The notes beneath the pieces are model-generated. The model worked only from the letters and a program-made list of their open reading frames with translations. It was not told the DNA's origin and did not search any database. Made by a program: the position numbers and the translations under genes. Shown here in pieces: positions 48,601-57,037 of a stretch of DNA of 64,000 nucleotides. The first letter of the stretch is position 1. The number at the start of each line of letters is the position of its first letter. The DNA comes from Flavobacterium ajazii (GTDB lineage Bacteria > Bacteroidota > Bacteroidia > Flavobacteriales > Flavobacteriaceae): positions 62,001-126,000 of the forward strand of contig NZ_JAAEHL010000013.1 of the NCBI RefSeq assembly GCF_010614725.1, given 5' to 3'.

Positions 48601-48656
48601 TCTTAAATGTTTCAGGAGAAAACTTTAACAACAGTTTTAAAATAATGACAGAATAG
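45633..48656 (+). CDS. Secreted modular pectate lyase with Fn3, LamG and T9SS domains
   Basis: A 1007-residue exported protein. The signal peptide ends near residue 30 (LRAQ). The catalytic beta-helix (about 33-400) resembles pectate lyases of the PL1 type: FPEATGFGRFTTGARG, NLNDSGPGSFRDAV, VGGIINVASSIAI, IILDHMSFTWGTDEVFSVNW and IIGQGMHRHNHSAGG. A DTDNDGMPDAWE calcium motif follows. Two fibronectin III domains (about 475-565 and 570-670) are recognisable by YYYRVKATNA and YYWRIDASNA. A LamG/concanavalin-like domain is at about 675-905. The T9SS sorting tail (VYPNPAKEQIFI ... ILNVSGENFN) completes it. It cleaves pectin-like polymers outside the cell. No SusC/SusD genes flank it. Confidence 0.87.
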   Translation: MKKITLSFRYGVKILSAFVLITFMGELRAQTLAFPEATGFGRFTTGARGAANPQIYLVTNLNDSGPGSFRDAVSQEGRFVIFKVGGIINVASSIAIAKNTTIAGQTATGEGIVLLGSKVSFTGASNTIARYVRIRYGGTAKDQDASGISNGANIILDHMSFTWGTDEVFSVNWDSKGTSPDNITIQNSIIGQGMHRHNHSAGGLMQPSAGGKISLIGNLYICNKTRNNKVKGINEFVNNVVYNWGNYGNTYGHAESGDAYIMGGDSAGSSDVNIINNYFIGGPNTSSTVSSPFNRGNDNFSLYGSGNYFDNNKDGVLNGTLVPYDLTGYPTGDISTLLSTPYDYPMKNPALSAEDAYNKIVASVGASYPRRDQVESLMISDLVSKGTTATYVYVQTDLTSKFGFINGGAGHVYGAPAPLDTDNDGMPDAWEDANGLDKNTADALLVSTTNAPYLNIEVYINGLTNTTPADFLIPPSGVNFSSVTSTEIPPASSLTVKWSDNATNENNYILERSTDGTNFTVINTLAANTISYNDSGLTPNTVYYYRVKATNATESSAYSEIGSVTTPPIPSAPAKAANPTPASGYNFVQLNGGNTTLKWTGSSNTTTYAVYLGTNPANLTKLADVAYVAAPSYQLTGLNTATTYYWRIDASNAKGTIAGDVWNFKTLTPEIVGYWPFKEAAGEGDQIADISSYGNNGQLDAAYDNASVRVIGKENKAIDFATLLPNKLMVSIPNQDQIFFDKNSFTVSFWMKADASLIPAGTTLSSYILCKGSMTKSVTTGATGRRFNVEIKSNQLRFAIDDDVTKTELVSSLAATSYFTGNWVNVIIMRDVATSKLKIYTNGVFTNEKADATGTSVGIGEATDLVIGNIGALELYANTTPAPYKGLFDELKMFNYALTAAEVTALYNQTFLSNSKFSQNDSRSKSNLVVYPNPAKEQIFINIPDTNLSSVTATLSDVTGKIIVKENITSDGNGVFTLNIANKNLSGLYILNVSGENFNNSFKIMTE

Positions 48657-48680
48657 TAATAAAAGTTTATATCTAAAAAA

Positions 48681-48711
48681 AAACCGTTACATTGATTTGT
48701 AACGGTTTTTG
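48681..48711. terminator. Terminator after the pectate lyase gene
   Basis: AAACCGTTAC / GTAACGGTTT with flanking A and T runs. It can serve both directions. Confidence 0.85.
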
Positions 48712-48736
48712 TAATTTATAGTGAACCGTATTTTGT

Positions 48737-49174
48737 TTAAAGTCCAACGAAATCATCACTTTTTGGGAAAATACTCAATGCTTCTATGGCAATTTCAGGT
48801 GTTGGAGAAGCAAGTTTTCGCAGTTTGGTATCCATCCAGGCGCCGTCGACGGTAATAGTGGCACAAAGTGTATCGTCTTCTCTTCTGAATTCGTGAATGA
48901 TAGACCAGCGTGAGGCATCGGCTTTCATTTTAGAAGTTTTGGTATGAATGAAAATTTTATCCGAAAGTTTTAATTCTTTTCTGAAAACACATTCTTCCCT
49001 AAATAAAACCGGGCCAAATCCCTGCGTTTGCATCACTTTTAAAGTCAGGCCAAGTTCTTCAAGGATTTCGATACGATGCTGTGCGCCAAAATCGTAATAA
49101 GCACTGTGACGAACATGAAAATTTGGGTCAAGATCTGACCAGCGAAAAGATATTTCTTTAGTAAACGAAACCAT
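48737..49174 (-). CDS. Acyl-CoA thioesterase, 4HBT-like
   Basis: A 145-residue hot-dog protein. FRWSDLDPNFHVRHSAYYDFGAQHRI carries the family motif with the catalytic Asp, and RWSIIHEFRREDDTLCATITVDGAWMD contributes the second half. Enzymes of this group hydrolyse short- to medium-chain acyl-CoA or related thioesters in the cytoplasm. The substrate is not predictable. It is a single gene, convergent with the pectate lyase gene and separated by a terminator. Confidence 0.85.
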   Translation of the reverse strand: MVSFTKEISFRWSDLDPNFHVRHSAYYDFGAQHRIEILEELGLTLKVMQTQGFGPVLFREECVFRKELKLSDKIFIHTKTSKMKADASRWSIIHEFRREDDTLCATITVDGAWMDTKLRKLASPTPEIAIEALSIFPKSDDFVGL

Positions 49175-49265
49175 TTTTTTTATTTTAATTTAAAATCGAA
49201 ATTACGAATATCAAATGGTAGTTTTTTCTAAATAAAAGTTATTTTTTATTCGTTTTAGATTTTCA

Positions 49266-49934
49266 CTATATCATTTGGGTACTAACAAGGATCAAGAGCA
49301 ATATTTGTATTCCTAAAATAATCCAAAAGAAGTTTCTGCTTGGTTCTGAAACATTTTTTAATCCGGATATCGTTTTTTCTTTTATGACGTCAGTAAAACT
49401 TAATTTTTCATCTGAAAAATCAACATCGTCAAGATTTGCTTTTTTAAGACCGTAAATAATAATTTTTTTTAACCATTTATTATTGTCCTTAGAATCACTA
49501 ATTTCCTGAATTAATTTTAGTTTCAATTTCGTATTGTCTGTTCCCTTTTTTAATAAATCGGGCTGGTTCGATTTTATTTTCCCGAGGACTTTCTCAATAA
49601 TCGGGTATAATAAAGCTTCTCCTTTATCGGATAATATTTTATTGACTGTTTTTGAAATAATGTATTTATTTCCAAAAGAAAACAACACAAAGGGAGTGAT
49701 AAAAATAGAAAGAGTTATAAGAGTAAAACCAATAGGTCTCTCAAAGAATAAAATTAACAAGACTGCTATACCTGCTCCTGGCGCACCAGGACCATCTGAC
49801 GATTGAAATAAAAAGATTAATAATGTAGCTACAGATAAAGCAAAAATTAATAGTTGTCCGATAATATTTATTTTAAGAAAGCTAAATGTTGCGCTGCCAA
49901 AAAGTTTGGTAGCATATTTGAAATTGTCGGTCAT
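49266..49934 (-). CDS. Membrane protein of unknown function
   Basis: A 222-residue protein with at least three hydrophobic helices: about 25-42 (LLIFALSVATLLIFLF), 54-85 in two parts and a final C-terminal helix (FFWIILGIQILLLILVSTQ). The middle third is soluble and charged, rich in Lys and Asp (KKGTDNTKLKLKLIQEI). A short Pro/Gly loop GPGAPGAG is near residue 50. No family is recognised. It has no evident operon partner; the NERD-domain gene lies 180 bp upstream on the same strand. Confidence 0.55.
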   Translation of the reverse strand: MTDNFKYATKLFGSATFSFLKINIIGQLLIFALSVATLLIFLFQSSDGPGAPGAGIAVLLILFFERPIGFTLITLSIFITPFVLFSFGNKYIISKTVNKILSDKGEALLYPIIEKVLGKIKSNQPDLLKKGTDNTKLKLKLIQEISDSKDNNKWLKKIIIYGLKKANLDDVDFSDEKLSFTDVIKEKTISGLKNVSEPSRNFFWIILGIQILLLILVSTQMI

Positions 49935-50117
49935 TAAAAGGTATTTTTTAATTTATTTTTTTTTTACACTTGTAATTATTTTCGTTGAAAGACAGAAAAA
50001 TTGAGCGGCAAAAATATAGAAAAAATAGTACAAAATAGAGATTGTGAAAAATAATTTTTAATGGATTAAACGGATGTCATTTGAATTTAAAATAATTTGA
50101 AAGTAGTATGGAATTAT

Positions 50118-51215
50118 TTAGATAACTAATTTAGACGATACTTCTGTATGTTCCGAAATACTAAGTAAAAATTCCGCAATTAACACTGTTTCATTTGTTG
50201 TAAAACTGTGATTAAAATATCCTATATAATTTAGTAATTCTCGTAAAGTTAGGATTTTGACAAACTCAAATTCTTCAAATGGTTTATTGTTGGAGAAAAC
50301 AATAATATTTTTGATAGGAATTTTTCGGTTGCCCCAATGATTACGTGAAAAAAATAGGTTTGATTTGTTTATTTTCTCAGTTAGTATTTTATATAAAGCA
50401 AAGTTTGTTCGAAGAACCTGCTGGACAGGGGAGCGTAAATCCAGATTGTCTATTGAATTTTTACTCCAGTTTTTTGTTTCAATCAAGAAAATACCAGATG
50501 GAGAAATCAATAAATGATCTATTTGAATAGATTTTATAGAATCATTTTTGTGTTTTATTGGAGGATTAAAAGAGCAACAAAAATCATTTATCAAAATATA
50601 ATCATCAGACAGCTTTCTAAGAATGTTCTCTACTTTTTGTTCGCCAAGGGCGCCGTAAATTGTATTGTTTAGACTTTCAATAACCTCTTTTTTCCTTTCC
50701 AATATCTTAAAATCTGTAACACTACTTTCTTTGACTGCATTCTGAAAATGTAATGCAAGATATTCAAAGCGTTTATTTTTTTTAGAAAGCATTTTTTTTG
50801 CCTGATATTTAAAAAAGATGACTTTGAAGTAATATATCAATTGTATAAGCCAAAATTTTGTACAAAGGACAAGATTAATCCAATAGTCTTTTATAATCGG
50901 GATAATTTTAGAATTCGTTTGAGGCAGATTTTCTATTTCTTGATTATAATAATCCAGTCTTTCTTTTAATTCTTCTTTAAGATCATTTTCTCTTTTCGGA
51001 ATAACGATGTTCAACTCAGATAATTCTTTTTCAAGAGTTATTTTTTCTTTCTCAATAAGTGAAGTGTGATCTGAAATGATTTTTTGTTCATTGATATGAT
51101 AATTTTTCCGAAAACTAATCAACTCATTTAATGAGTTAAATTCATCGATATTATTTTTAACCAAATGAAATTGTATAGTATTTAAGCATCCAATTGTATT
51201 ATAAACTCTACACAT
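50118..51215 (-). CDS. NERD-domain (nuclease-related) protein
   Basis: A 365-residue protein. The first half is helical and coiled-coil-like (ISDHTSLIEKEKITLEKELSEL), with a hydrophobic stretch at about 108-128 that may be a membrane anchor. From about 185, the NERD domain shows the pattern GALGEQKVENILRKL, then IQIDHLLISPSGIFLIETKNWS with the Asp and Glu-x-Lys of the PD-(D/E)xK-like site, then the conserved PVQQVLRTNFALYKIL. NERD proteins are presumed nucleases and in some genomes go with defence or DNA processing genes. Here it lies 11 bp downstream of a TlpA-like gene, so it shares that transcript. Confidence 0.82.
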   Translation of the reverse strand: MCRVYNTIGCLNTIQFHLVKNNIDEFNSLNELISFRKNYHINEQKIISDHTSLIEKEKITLEKELSELNIVIPKRENDLKEELKERLDYYNQEIENLPQTNSKIIPIIKDYWINLVLCTKFWLIQLIYYFKVIFFKYQAKKMLSKKNKRFEYLALHFQNAVKESSVTDFKILERKKEVIESLNNTIYGALGEQKVENILRKLSDDYILINDFCCSFNPPIKHKNDSIKSIQIDHLLISPSGIFLIETKNWSKNSIDNLDLRSPVQQVLRTNFALYKILTEKINKSNLFFSRNHWGNRKIPIKNIIVFSNNKPFEEFEFVKILTLRELLNYIGYFNHSFTTNETVLIAEFLLSISEHTEVSSKLVI

Positions 51216-51226
51216 GTTCTTGTTTA

Positions 51227-52720
51227 TTAAGGATTAACCTCATTTAGTTGTTTTTCTAAACTTTCGATTTCAGAAGGACCATTTAGACTTTTTTTAATAA
51301 CAGTTCCGTTTTCGTCAGTCAGGAAATGCCACGGAATGCTCATCGATTGATTACCATATAGAGTTCTTAAATCGGCATCTAGCTTTTCGTTCGCCCTGAT
51401 ATGATGCCCTTCTAAACTGTAAAAATGAATCATATCTTTCCATTGGTTTTCCCGGTTTTCTTTGTCTATAGAAATATAAACCATTGTAATGTTTTTAGAT
51501 TTCAGTAGTTCATACAATTTTGTATTGTCTTTAAACTCTGCTTTACAAGGGCCGCACCAGGTTGCCCAGATGTCGATATAATATTGTTTTCCATTTAATT
51601 CTTTTATAACATCCTTTACGGAATTAACAGTTGCCGGATTATCTATAAATTTAATTTTTTCATTCACCGATTCTTCCTTCTTTTTATGGAAGGCAATGAT
51701 TGAAATGATTTCTGGTTCTAAAAATAAAGTATAAGGACTGGAAGGGTATTCTTTTTTAAATTGTTCGAAAAGTGTAATTAATTCTTTTTCGTAATTTTTA
51801 TTGATGGCTTCATAATAGATATAAGCCGCAAAATAATATTCTAACTGTTTTCCTGATAAATGCTTTTTAGCGTTGTCAATATTATGAGTATGGATTAGTC
51901 CTTTTTTATGGTATTCTGATAATGCAGCGATGTCAGTTTTTTCAATAATTAGTTCCTGATAGCGCAGATAATTTTCTGCATAATAAAAAAACCATGGGGA
52001 TCTTAATAATTCAGGATTAGTTACAGGATTAGAGTCGAAAATTACAGCCCAGAGTTCACTGTATTGAGCAGGTGTCAGAGTATTTTTGTTTCTGGATACA
52101 TTTAAAAAGTTTATAAATCCAAGACTTCCCATAATGCCTTTATGAAAGTAATTCCGGTCTGTTTCAATAAGATTGTAAAAGTCTTTAGATATTTCTTTAT
52201 TTTTTAAGAGCTTTTTAAATTCGGCGATTTCTGTTTCTCTTGCTTTTTCATTTTTTTGTGTTATTTGAGATATAACACTGTCTTTTGTATAATTTTTTGT
52301 TTCAATTTCAAAATGGCCTCCAATGAGCATACTTCTGTTTGGAATCTGATTGTATAAAGCCTGACCTTTTTCGTTTTTAGATAGAATTCTAAATTTGTTG
52401 TCTTTGATTTCAGTATTGATGAAAACTTCATATTTCATTCCGGGTTCTGCAATGATGATTCCGTAAGAGTTAAAATGATTAAAGAGTTCAACAATGCAGG
52501 CTTTTTCTGCATTAAGTTTTATTTGAAAATTACCTGAAGAATCCGTTTGTACGGAATTTTTAAATCCGATAAAATCAATTCCGTTTATGGGTAAAGTGTA
52601 TTCGATTATTTCAGGAATCTTTCCCGTTATTTTTCCTGTGATGATTATATCGCTTTTTTTTCCATGCCCAATTGCGAATAAGGGAAGGAGTATTATAAAA
52701 AGAAGTTTGGATAGTTTCAT
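51227..52720 (-). CDS. TlpA-family thioredoxin-like protein
   Basis: A 497-residue exported protein. The signal peptide is at about 1-17. An N-terminal beta domain (DIIITGKITGKIPEIIEYTL ... VQTDSSGNFQIKLNAEKACIV) resembles the carboxypeptidase-regulatory/DUF4369-type domain that often precedes thioredoxins in Bacteroidota. A long helical middle follows (about 130-370). The thioredoxin domain at the end has IDIWATWCGPCKAEFKDN (WCGPC redox site) and SIPWHFLTDENGTVI with the cis-Pro. It probably reduces disulfides in the periplasm. A NERD-domain gene follows 11 bp downstream, an unusual partner. Confidence 0.87.
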   Translation of the reverse strand: MKLSKLLFIILLPLFAIGHGKKSDIIITGKITGKIPEIIEYTLPINGIDFIGFKNSVQTDSSGNFQIKLNAEKACIVELFNHFNSYGIIIAEPGMKYEVFINTEIKDNKFRILSKNEKGQALYNQIPNRSMLIGGHFEIETKNYTKDSVISQITQKNEKARETEIAEFKKLLKNKEISKDFYNLIETDRNYFHKGIMGSLGFINFLNVSRNKNTLTPAQYSELWAVIFDSNPVTNPELLRSPWFFYYAENYLRYQELIIEKTDIAALSEYHKKGLIHTHNIDNAKKHLSGKQLEYYFAAYIYYEAINKNYEKELITLFEQFKKEYPSSPYTLFLEPEIISIIAFHKKKEESVNEKIKFIDNPATVNSVKDVIKELNGKQYYIDIWATWCGPCKAEFKDNTKLYELLKSKNITMVYISIDKENRENQWKDMIHFYSLEGHHIRANEKLDADLRTLYGNQSMSIPWHFLTDENGTVIKKSLNGPSEIESLEKQLNEVNP

Positions 52721-52858
52721 GATTTTTGGTTAAAAAGAATGAATTAGTAAAAGCAGGTTTGATTCTTTCAAATATATAGTATTTAGATGGTTAATTGAAT
52801 TGCGAGATGCAAAATGTTGTTTTTAGATTCGGGATTTTTATTTTGAAAACGAGTGTTT

Positions 52859-52943
52859 TAGCCCTGATAGCAGCGTCATCCTTTACTGCCGGGGTTCGGC
52901 AGTAAAGATATAGCGGATAGCAGGAACAGCTCCTGATAAATGA
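52859..52943 (+). repeat. Dispersed TAGCCCCGAT hairpin element, copy 5
   Basis: This begins TAGCCCTGATAGCAGCG, has the hairpin CTTTACTGCCG / CGGCAGTAAAG and ends TAGCGGATAGCAGGAACAGC. The stem again differs in sequence from the other copies while keeping pairing. The 396-bp gap to dnaK also holds the candidate promoter at 53052 and otherwise only AT-rich spacer. Confidence 0.8.
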
Positions 52944-53051
52944 CATGTAAAGTCCTTATGCCATGATTGTCAGGTTTTAAAAATGTCATGTTGTCAGATG
53001 ATTTTTGGTGTCCCGACAGTAAAACTGACAAATTACTTTGGTTTTTTATAT

Positions 53052-53066
53052 TGGCACAAAGATTGA
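53052..53066 (+). promoter_or_regulatory. Sigma-54-like promoter of dnaK (weak)
   Basis: TGGCAC-N5-TTGA lies 51 bp before dnaK. The -24 GG and flanking TTGGCAC match the sigma-54 consensus TGGCACR-N4-TTGCW, but the -12 GC is replaced by GA. It could be a variant heat-shock or sigma-54 site. Confidence 0.35.
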
Positions 53067-53116
53067 CTTATGCCACCTGAGTTATAAAATTTAAATCAAA
53101 ATTAAATATATAAAAA

Positions 53117-55000
53117 ATGGGTAAAATAATCGGAATTGACTTAGGTACGACGAACTCTTGTGTTTCTGTAATGGAAGGTAACGAAGCAGTTGTTATCCCT
53201 AATGCAGAAGGAAAAAGAACAACTCCTTCTATTATCGCTTTTGTTGAAGGTGGAGAAATTAAAGTGGGAGATCCTGCAAAAAGACAAGCAGTAACGAATC
53301 CTACAAAAACGATTGCTTCTATTAAACGTTTTATGGGACACACTTTTGCTGAAACTCAGGAAGAGGCAAAAAGAGTTCCTTACAGTGTTGTAAAAGGTGA
53401 CAACAATACGCCACGTGTGGATATTGACGGTCGTTTATACACTGCTCAGGAGTTGTCTGCAATGACACTTCAAAAAATGAAAAAAACTGCTGAAGACTAT
53501 TTAGGTCAAACAGTAACTGAGGCAGTTATTACAGTTCCTGCTTACTTTAACGATGCTCAGCGTCAGGCTACAAAAGAAGCTGGTGAAATCGCTGGTCTTA
53601 AAGTTATGCGTATCATCAACGAGCCAACTGCTGCTGCACTTGCTTACGGATTAGATAAAAAAGGAACTGATCAAAAAATTGCTGTTTACGATTTAGGTGG
53701 AGGTACTTTTGATATCTCTGTTCTTGAATTAGGAGACGGTGTATTCGAAGTATTATCTACAAATGGTGATACTCACTTAGGAGGTGATGATTTTGACCAG
53801 GTTATTATTGACTGGTTAGCTGACGAATTCAAATCTGAAGAAGGAATTGATTTACGTTTAGATCCAATGTCATTACAGCGTTTGAAAGAAGCTGCTGAGA
53901 AAGCTAAAATTGAATTATCTGCTTCTGCTGAGACAGAAATCAACTTGCCATACGTTACAGCTACAGCTTCAGGACCAAAACACTTAGTTAAAAAATTAAC
54001 TCGTTCTCAATTTGAGAAATTAGCAGATTCTTTAGTAAAACGTTCTATGGAGCCAGTTGCTAAAGCTTTAAAAGATGCAGGTTTATCAACTTCTGATATT
54101 GACGAAGTTATCTTAGTAGGAGGTTCTACTCGTATCCCAAGAATTGTTGAAGAAGTTGAAAAATTCTTCGGTAAAAAAGCTTCTAAAGGAGTTAATCCTG
54201 ATGAGGTTGTGGCTATTGGAGCTGCTATTCAGGGAGGTGTATTGTCTGGAGATGTAAAAGATGTATTGTTACTTGACGTTACTCCATTAGCTTTAGGTAT
54301 CGAAACTATGGGTGGTGTAATGACAACTCTTATCGATGCTAACACTACTATCCCAACTAAAAAATCTCAGGTATTCTCTACAGCTGCTGATTCTCAGCCA
54401 TCTGTTGAAATCCACGTATTACAAGGGGCTAGAGCAATGGCTGCTGATAACAAAACTATCGGTCGTTTCCACTTAGACGGTATCCCGCCAGCACCAAGAG
54501 GAGTTCCTCAAATCGAAGTATCTTTCGATATTGATGCTAACGGTATCATCAAAGTTTCTGCAACTGACAAAGGAACTGGAAAATCTCACGATATCCGTAT
54601 CGAAGCTTCTTCAGGTTTAACAGCTGAAGAAATCGAGAAAATGAAGAAAGATGCTGAAGCTAATGCTGATGCTGACAAAATCGCTAAAGAAAGAGCTGAA
54701 AAATTAAACGAAGCTGACAGTACTATCTTCCAGACTGAATCTCAATTGAAAGAGTTAGGAGATAAAATCTCAGCTGACCACAAAACAGCTATCGAATATG
54801 CTTTAACAGAATTGAGAATGGCTCACCAGTCTCAGGATCTTGACGCAATCCAAAAAGGATTAGACAATGTAAATGCAGCATGGAAAACAGCTACAGAAGC
54901 AATGTACGCTCAGGGTGGTGAAGGCCAACAAGCAGCTCCACAACAAGAGCAGGCTTCAGGAGACAATGTTGAAGACGTTGAATTCGAAGAGGTAAAATAA
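53117..55000 (+). CDS. dnaK: Chaperone protein DnaK (Hsp70)
   Basis: A 627-residue Hsp70 that folds and refolds proteins with ATP, together with DnaJ and GrpE. The ATPase domain starts IIGIDLGTTNSCVSV; KRQAVTNPTKTIASIKRFMG, VYDLGGGTFDISVLELGDG and VGGSTRIPRIVEEVEKFFG are its signatures. The substrate-binding domain follows the linker DVLLLDVTPLALGIET. The C-terminus is acidic (GDNVEDVEFEEVK). Codon usage is strongly biased, as for rpsA. dnaJ and grpE are not in the window. It is a single gene with an upstream hairpin element and a strong terminator. Confidence 0.98.
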   Translation: MGKIIGIDLGTTNSCVSVMEGNEAVVIPNAEGKRTTPSIIAFVEGGEIKVGDPAKRQAVTNPTKTIASIKRFMGHTFAETQEEAKRVPYSVVKGDNNTPRVDIDGRLYTAQELSAMTLQKMKKTAEDYLGQTVTEAVITVPAYFNDAQRQATKEAGEIAGLKVMRIINEPTAAALAYGLDKKGTDQKIAVYDLGGGTFDISVLELGDGVFEVLSTNGDTHLGGDDFDQVIIDWLADEFKSEEGIDLRLDPMSLQRLKEAAEKAKIELSASAETEINLPYVTATASGPKHLVKKLTRSQFEKLADSLVKRSMEPVAKALKDAGLSTSDIDEVILVGGSTRIPRIVEEVEKFFGKKASKGVNPDEVVAIGAAIQGGVLSGDVKDVLLLDVTPLALGIETMGGVMTTLIDANTTIPTKKSQVFSTAADSQPSVEIHVLQGARAMAADNKTIGRFHLDGIPPAPRGVPQIEVSFDIDANGIIKVSATDKGTGKSHDIRIEASSGLTAEEIEKMKKDAEANADADKIAKERAEKLNEADSTIFQTESQLKELGDKISADHKTAIEYALTELRMAHQSQDLDAIQKGLDNVNAAWKTATEAMYAQGGEGQQAAPQQEQASGDNVEDVEFEEVK

Positions 55001-55040
55001 TTCTTTAGTATTAAGTAATTAGTACAAAGTATTAAGATGA

Positions 55041-55074
55041 AAAACCGGGTCAGAAAATGACTCGGTTTTTTTTA
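55041..55074 (+). terminator. dnaK terminator
   Basis: AAAACCGGGTCA / TGACTCGGTTTT (one G-U pair) followed by more T. It is near the stop of the convergent gene. Confidence 0.8.
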
Positions 55075-55079
55075 TGATT

Positions 55080-55763
55080 TTAATTTTTATGAAAAAGACG
55101 ATACCAAAAACTCCTTTTTACAGCAATAGCTCCACCAACAATAAACTTTTCCTTGCAGTTTTCTTTTTCTAATTCGATGGCACCTATATAGTAGTTATAA
55201 ACTTTAGTAGAGTAATTTATGTATCCATCTTTGTAAATTGATATTATAGTACCTTTATTTGCCTTTATACAAAATCTTCCTTCTGAATCGGGATGAAATA
55301 CGGGATTTTTGCCATCAATAAAAATATTAACCTCTTCAAAATTTGGATTTGCTTCTTCAAGAAAAATTCTCCCTTCAATTTCTATTTCTTCATTTTCACT
55401 ATCTATAGAAGGATTTATTTCACTTGTTTTTTTGGATGTCTGTTCGATTCGTATTTTTCCTTGTGCTTGTGCTGTTTGATTTCCTAATCCTAAAAAAGCA
55501 ATTAATGAAGCAGCTGCAATTGTACAGATTGATTTTTTTTCTTTTTGGATTACTAAATTTCGATTTATCTGAGAGTTATTGAAACGCCCGCATAATTTAT
55601 CATTTTCATTAAAAGCCAAAACAATTTCTCTGTCGGATGATTTTGTAAAGTCTATCACATTTTTTTGACAAGCACTGCAAAATTTTCCTTTTTCGGTTTG
55701 AGACATATCGAACCAGTTTTCATGGCAAGGTTCCGGAATTGAAATTTTTATTTTGGTTGTCAT
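55080..55763 (-). CDS. Membrane protein with N-terminal Cys motif and CarboxypepD-like beta domain
   Basis: A 227-residue protein. The N-terminus has PEPCHENWFDMSQTEKGKFC, then SACQKNVIDFTKSSD, a Cys-containing motif seen at the start of many Bacteroidota proteins that may bind a metal. One hydrophobic helix at about 78-96 (CTIAAASLIAFLGLG) follows. A beta-rich domain (IEGRIFLEEANPNFEEVNIFIDGK ... GTIISIYKDGYINYS) resembles the carboxypeptidase-regulatory domain. The start at the ATG 55763 is preferred over a TTG four codons upstream. The cytoplasmic motif, helix and exported beta domain suggest a membrane-anchored sensor or scaffold; the role is unknown. Confidence 0.65.
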   Translation of the reverse strand: MTTKIKISIPEPCHENWFDMSQTEKGKFCSACQKNVIDFTKSSDREIVLAFNENDKLCGRFNNSQINRNLVIQKEKKSICTIAAASLIAFLGLGNQTAQAQGKIRIEQTSKKTSEINPSIDSENEEIEIEGRIFLEEANPNFEEVNIFIDGKNPVFHPDSEGRFCIKANKGTIISIYKDGYINYSTKVYNYYIGAIELEKENCKEKFIVGGAIAVKRSFWYRLFHKN

Positions 55764-55916
55764 TTTAATCTTCAATTGGTTAATGAAATTTAGGAATTAT
55801 AAATTTATAAATGTAATTGTTTTTTTGAATTGCTAACAATATCTTCATGTCAAACTGATATTTGTCATTTCCTATCCCGATTCTTTTTCGTAATATTACT
55901 ATGTAAATTTTTTTGA

Positions 55917-56990
55917 ATGAGAAAGATCAAATACAAGAAAGGCCGTAAACTGCAGCATACTAGTTTAGAGTATACTGGCTCTCACAAAGATCATGAAACA
56001 GAGATGCAGCTTTTTGTATATAACGATACAGATGTTATCGAATATGAAAAGTTTACGGTTTTAGCCTTAAATTCCTGTTTTGATTATACTAAGAATAACT
56101 GGCTGAATATTCACGGGCTAAACGATATTAGCCTTATTAAAACTATCGGAGACCATTTTAAGGTAGATGATTTTTTACTCGCTGATATTTTAAATACAAC
56201 CAAAAGAACCAAACTCGAGGAACAGCCGGATATTTTATTTTTTAATATCAAATCGCTTTTGCCTTCAGAATATTCAGATGATCTTAAAGTAGAGCAGCTT
56301 AGTTTTATTTTGAAAGACGGAATTCTGATTTCATTTCAGGAAAAAAGAAGTGATTTTTTTACACACATACGTGAACGTCTGCGTACACATGCCGGAATCG
56401 TAAGAACTAAGAAGGTTGATTATCTGCTTTATTTATTATTGGATGCCGTAATGGAAAATTTTTACATTACCATAGAAGATGAAGAAGATAATATTGAAGA
56501 GCTAATAGATTTAACTAAAAAAGGGGCAGATCCTGTTATTCTGGAGAAAATTGAAAATCACCGTGATAATTTTAATTTCTTAAAACGTTCTATCGTACCG
56601 CTTCGGGATTCTTTATATTATCTGAAAACCATTAAAGATGATAATGAGGCAAATGGTCTTATTCAAAAAGAGACTTTTAATTTCTTTGTCAGATTACATC
56701 AAAAAAGTCTCGAACTTTTAGAACAAATCGAATCGGATATGAGTTCTTTGGAAAGTGCCTCAAATTTCTATTTCTCGGAACAAAGCCGGAAAATGAATGA
56801 GATTATGAAAACACTGACCATTATTTCGGCCATATTTATTCCGCTTACTTTTATTGTTGGGGTCTACGGAATGAATTTTGAAAACATGCCGGAACTTAAA
56901 ACCGAGAATGGCTATTTTATCGTTATGGGAACTATGTTTTTATTGGTAATAGCCCTCATTATTTATTTCAAAAAAAGGCGCTGGTTTTAG
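55917..56990 (+). CDS. corA: CorA magnesium/cobalt transporter
   Basis: A 357-residue CorA-family channel. The N-terminal soluble domain contains WLNIHGLNDISLIKTIGDHF. A long helical stalk follows (FFVRLHQKSLELLEQIESDMSSLESASNFYFSEQSRKMNEIMKTLTIIS), then helix 1 (AIFIPLTFIVGVYGMNFENMPEL) with the GMN motif at its end and helix 2 (IVMGTMFLLVIALIIYF). It imports Mg2+ or Co2+ through the inner membrane. No regulatory M-box was seen upstream. It is a single gene, 47 bp before pta. Confidence 0.95.
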   Translation: MRKIKYKKGRKLQHTSLEYTGSHKDHETEMQLFVYNDTDVIEYEKFTVLALNSCFDYTKNNWLNIHGLNDISLIKTIGDHFKVDDFLLADILNTTKRTKLEEQPDILFFNIKSLLPSEYSDDLKVEQLSFILKDGILISFQEKRSDFFTHIRERLRTHAGIVRTKKVDYLLYLLLDAVMENFYITIEDEEDNIEELIDLTKKGADPVILEKIENHRDNFNFLKRSIVPLRDSLYYLKTIKDDNEANGLIQKETFNFFVRLHQKSLELLEQIESDMSSLESASNFYFSEQSRKMNEIMKTLTIISAIFIPLTFIVGVYGMNFENMPELKTENGYFIVMGTMFLLVIALIIYFKKRRWF

Positions 56991-57037
56991 CTTTTTAAAT
57001 TAAAAATTACAATATGTTTCGTTTTAAAATATAATTT

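Noticed and set aside
45633..48656. A polysaccharide utilisation locus around the pectate lyase
   Set aside because: No SusC/SusD homologue, sensor or second glycan enzyme is present in the surrounding 10 kb.
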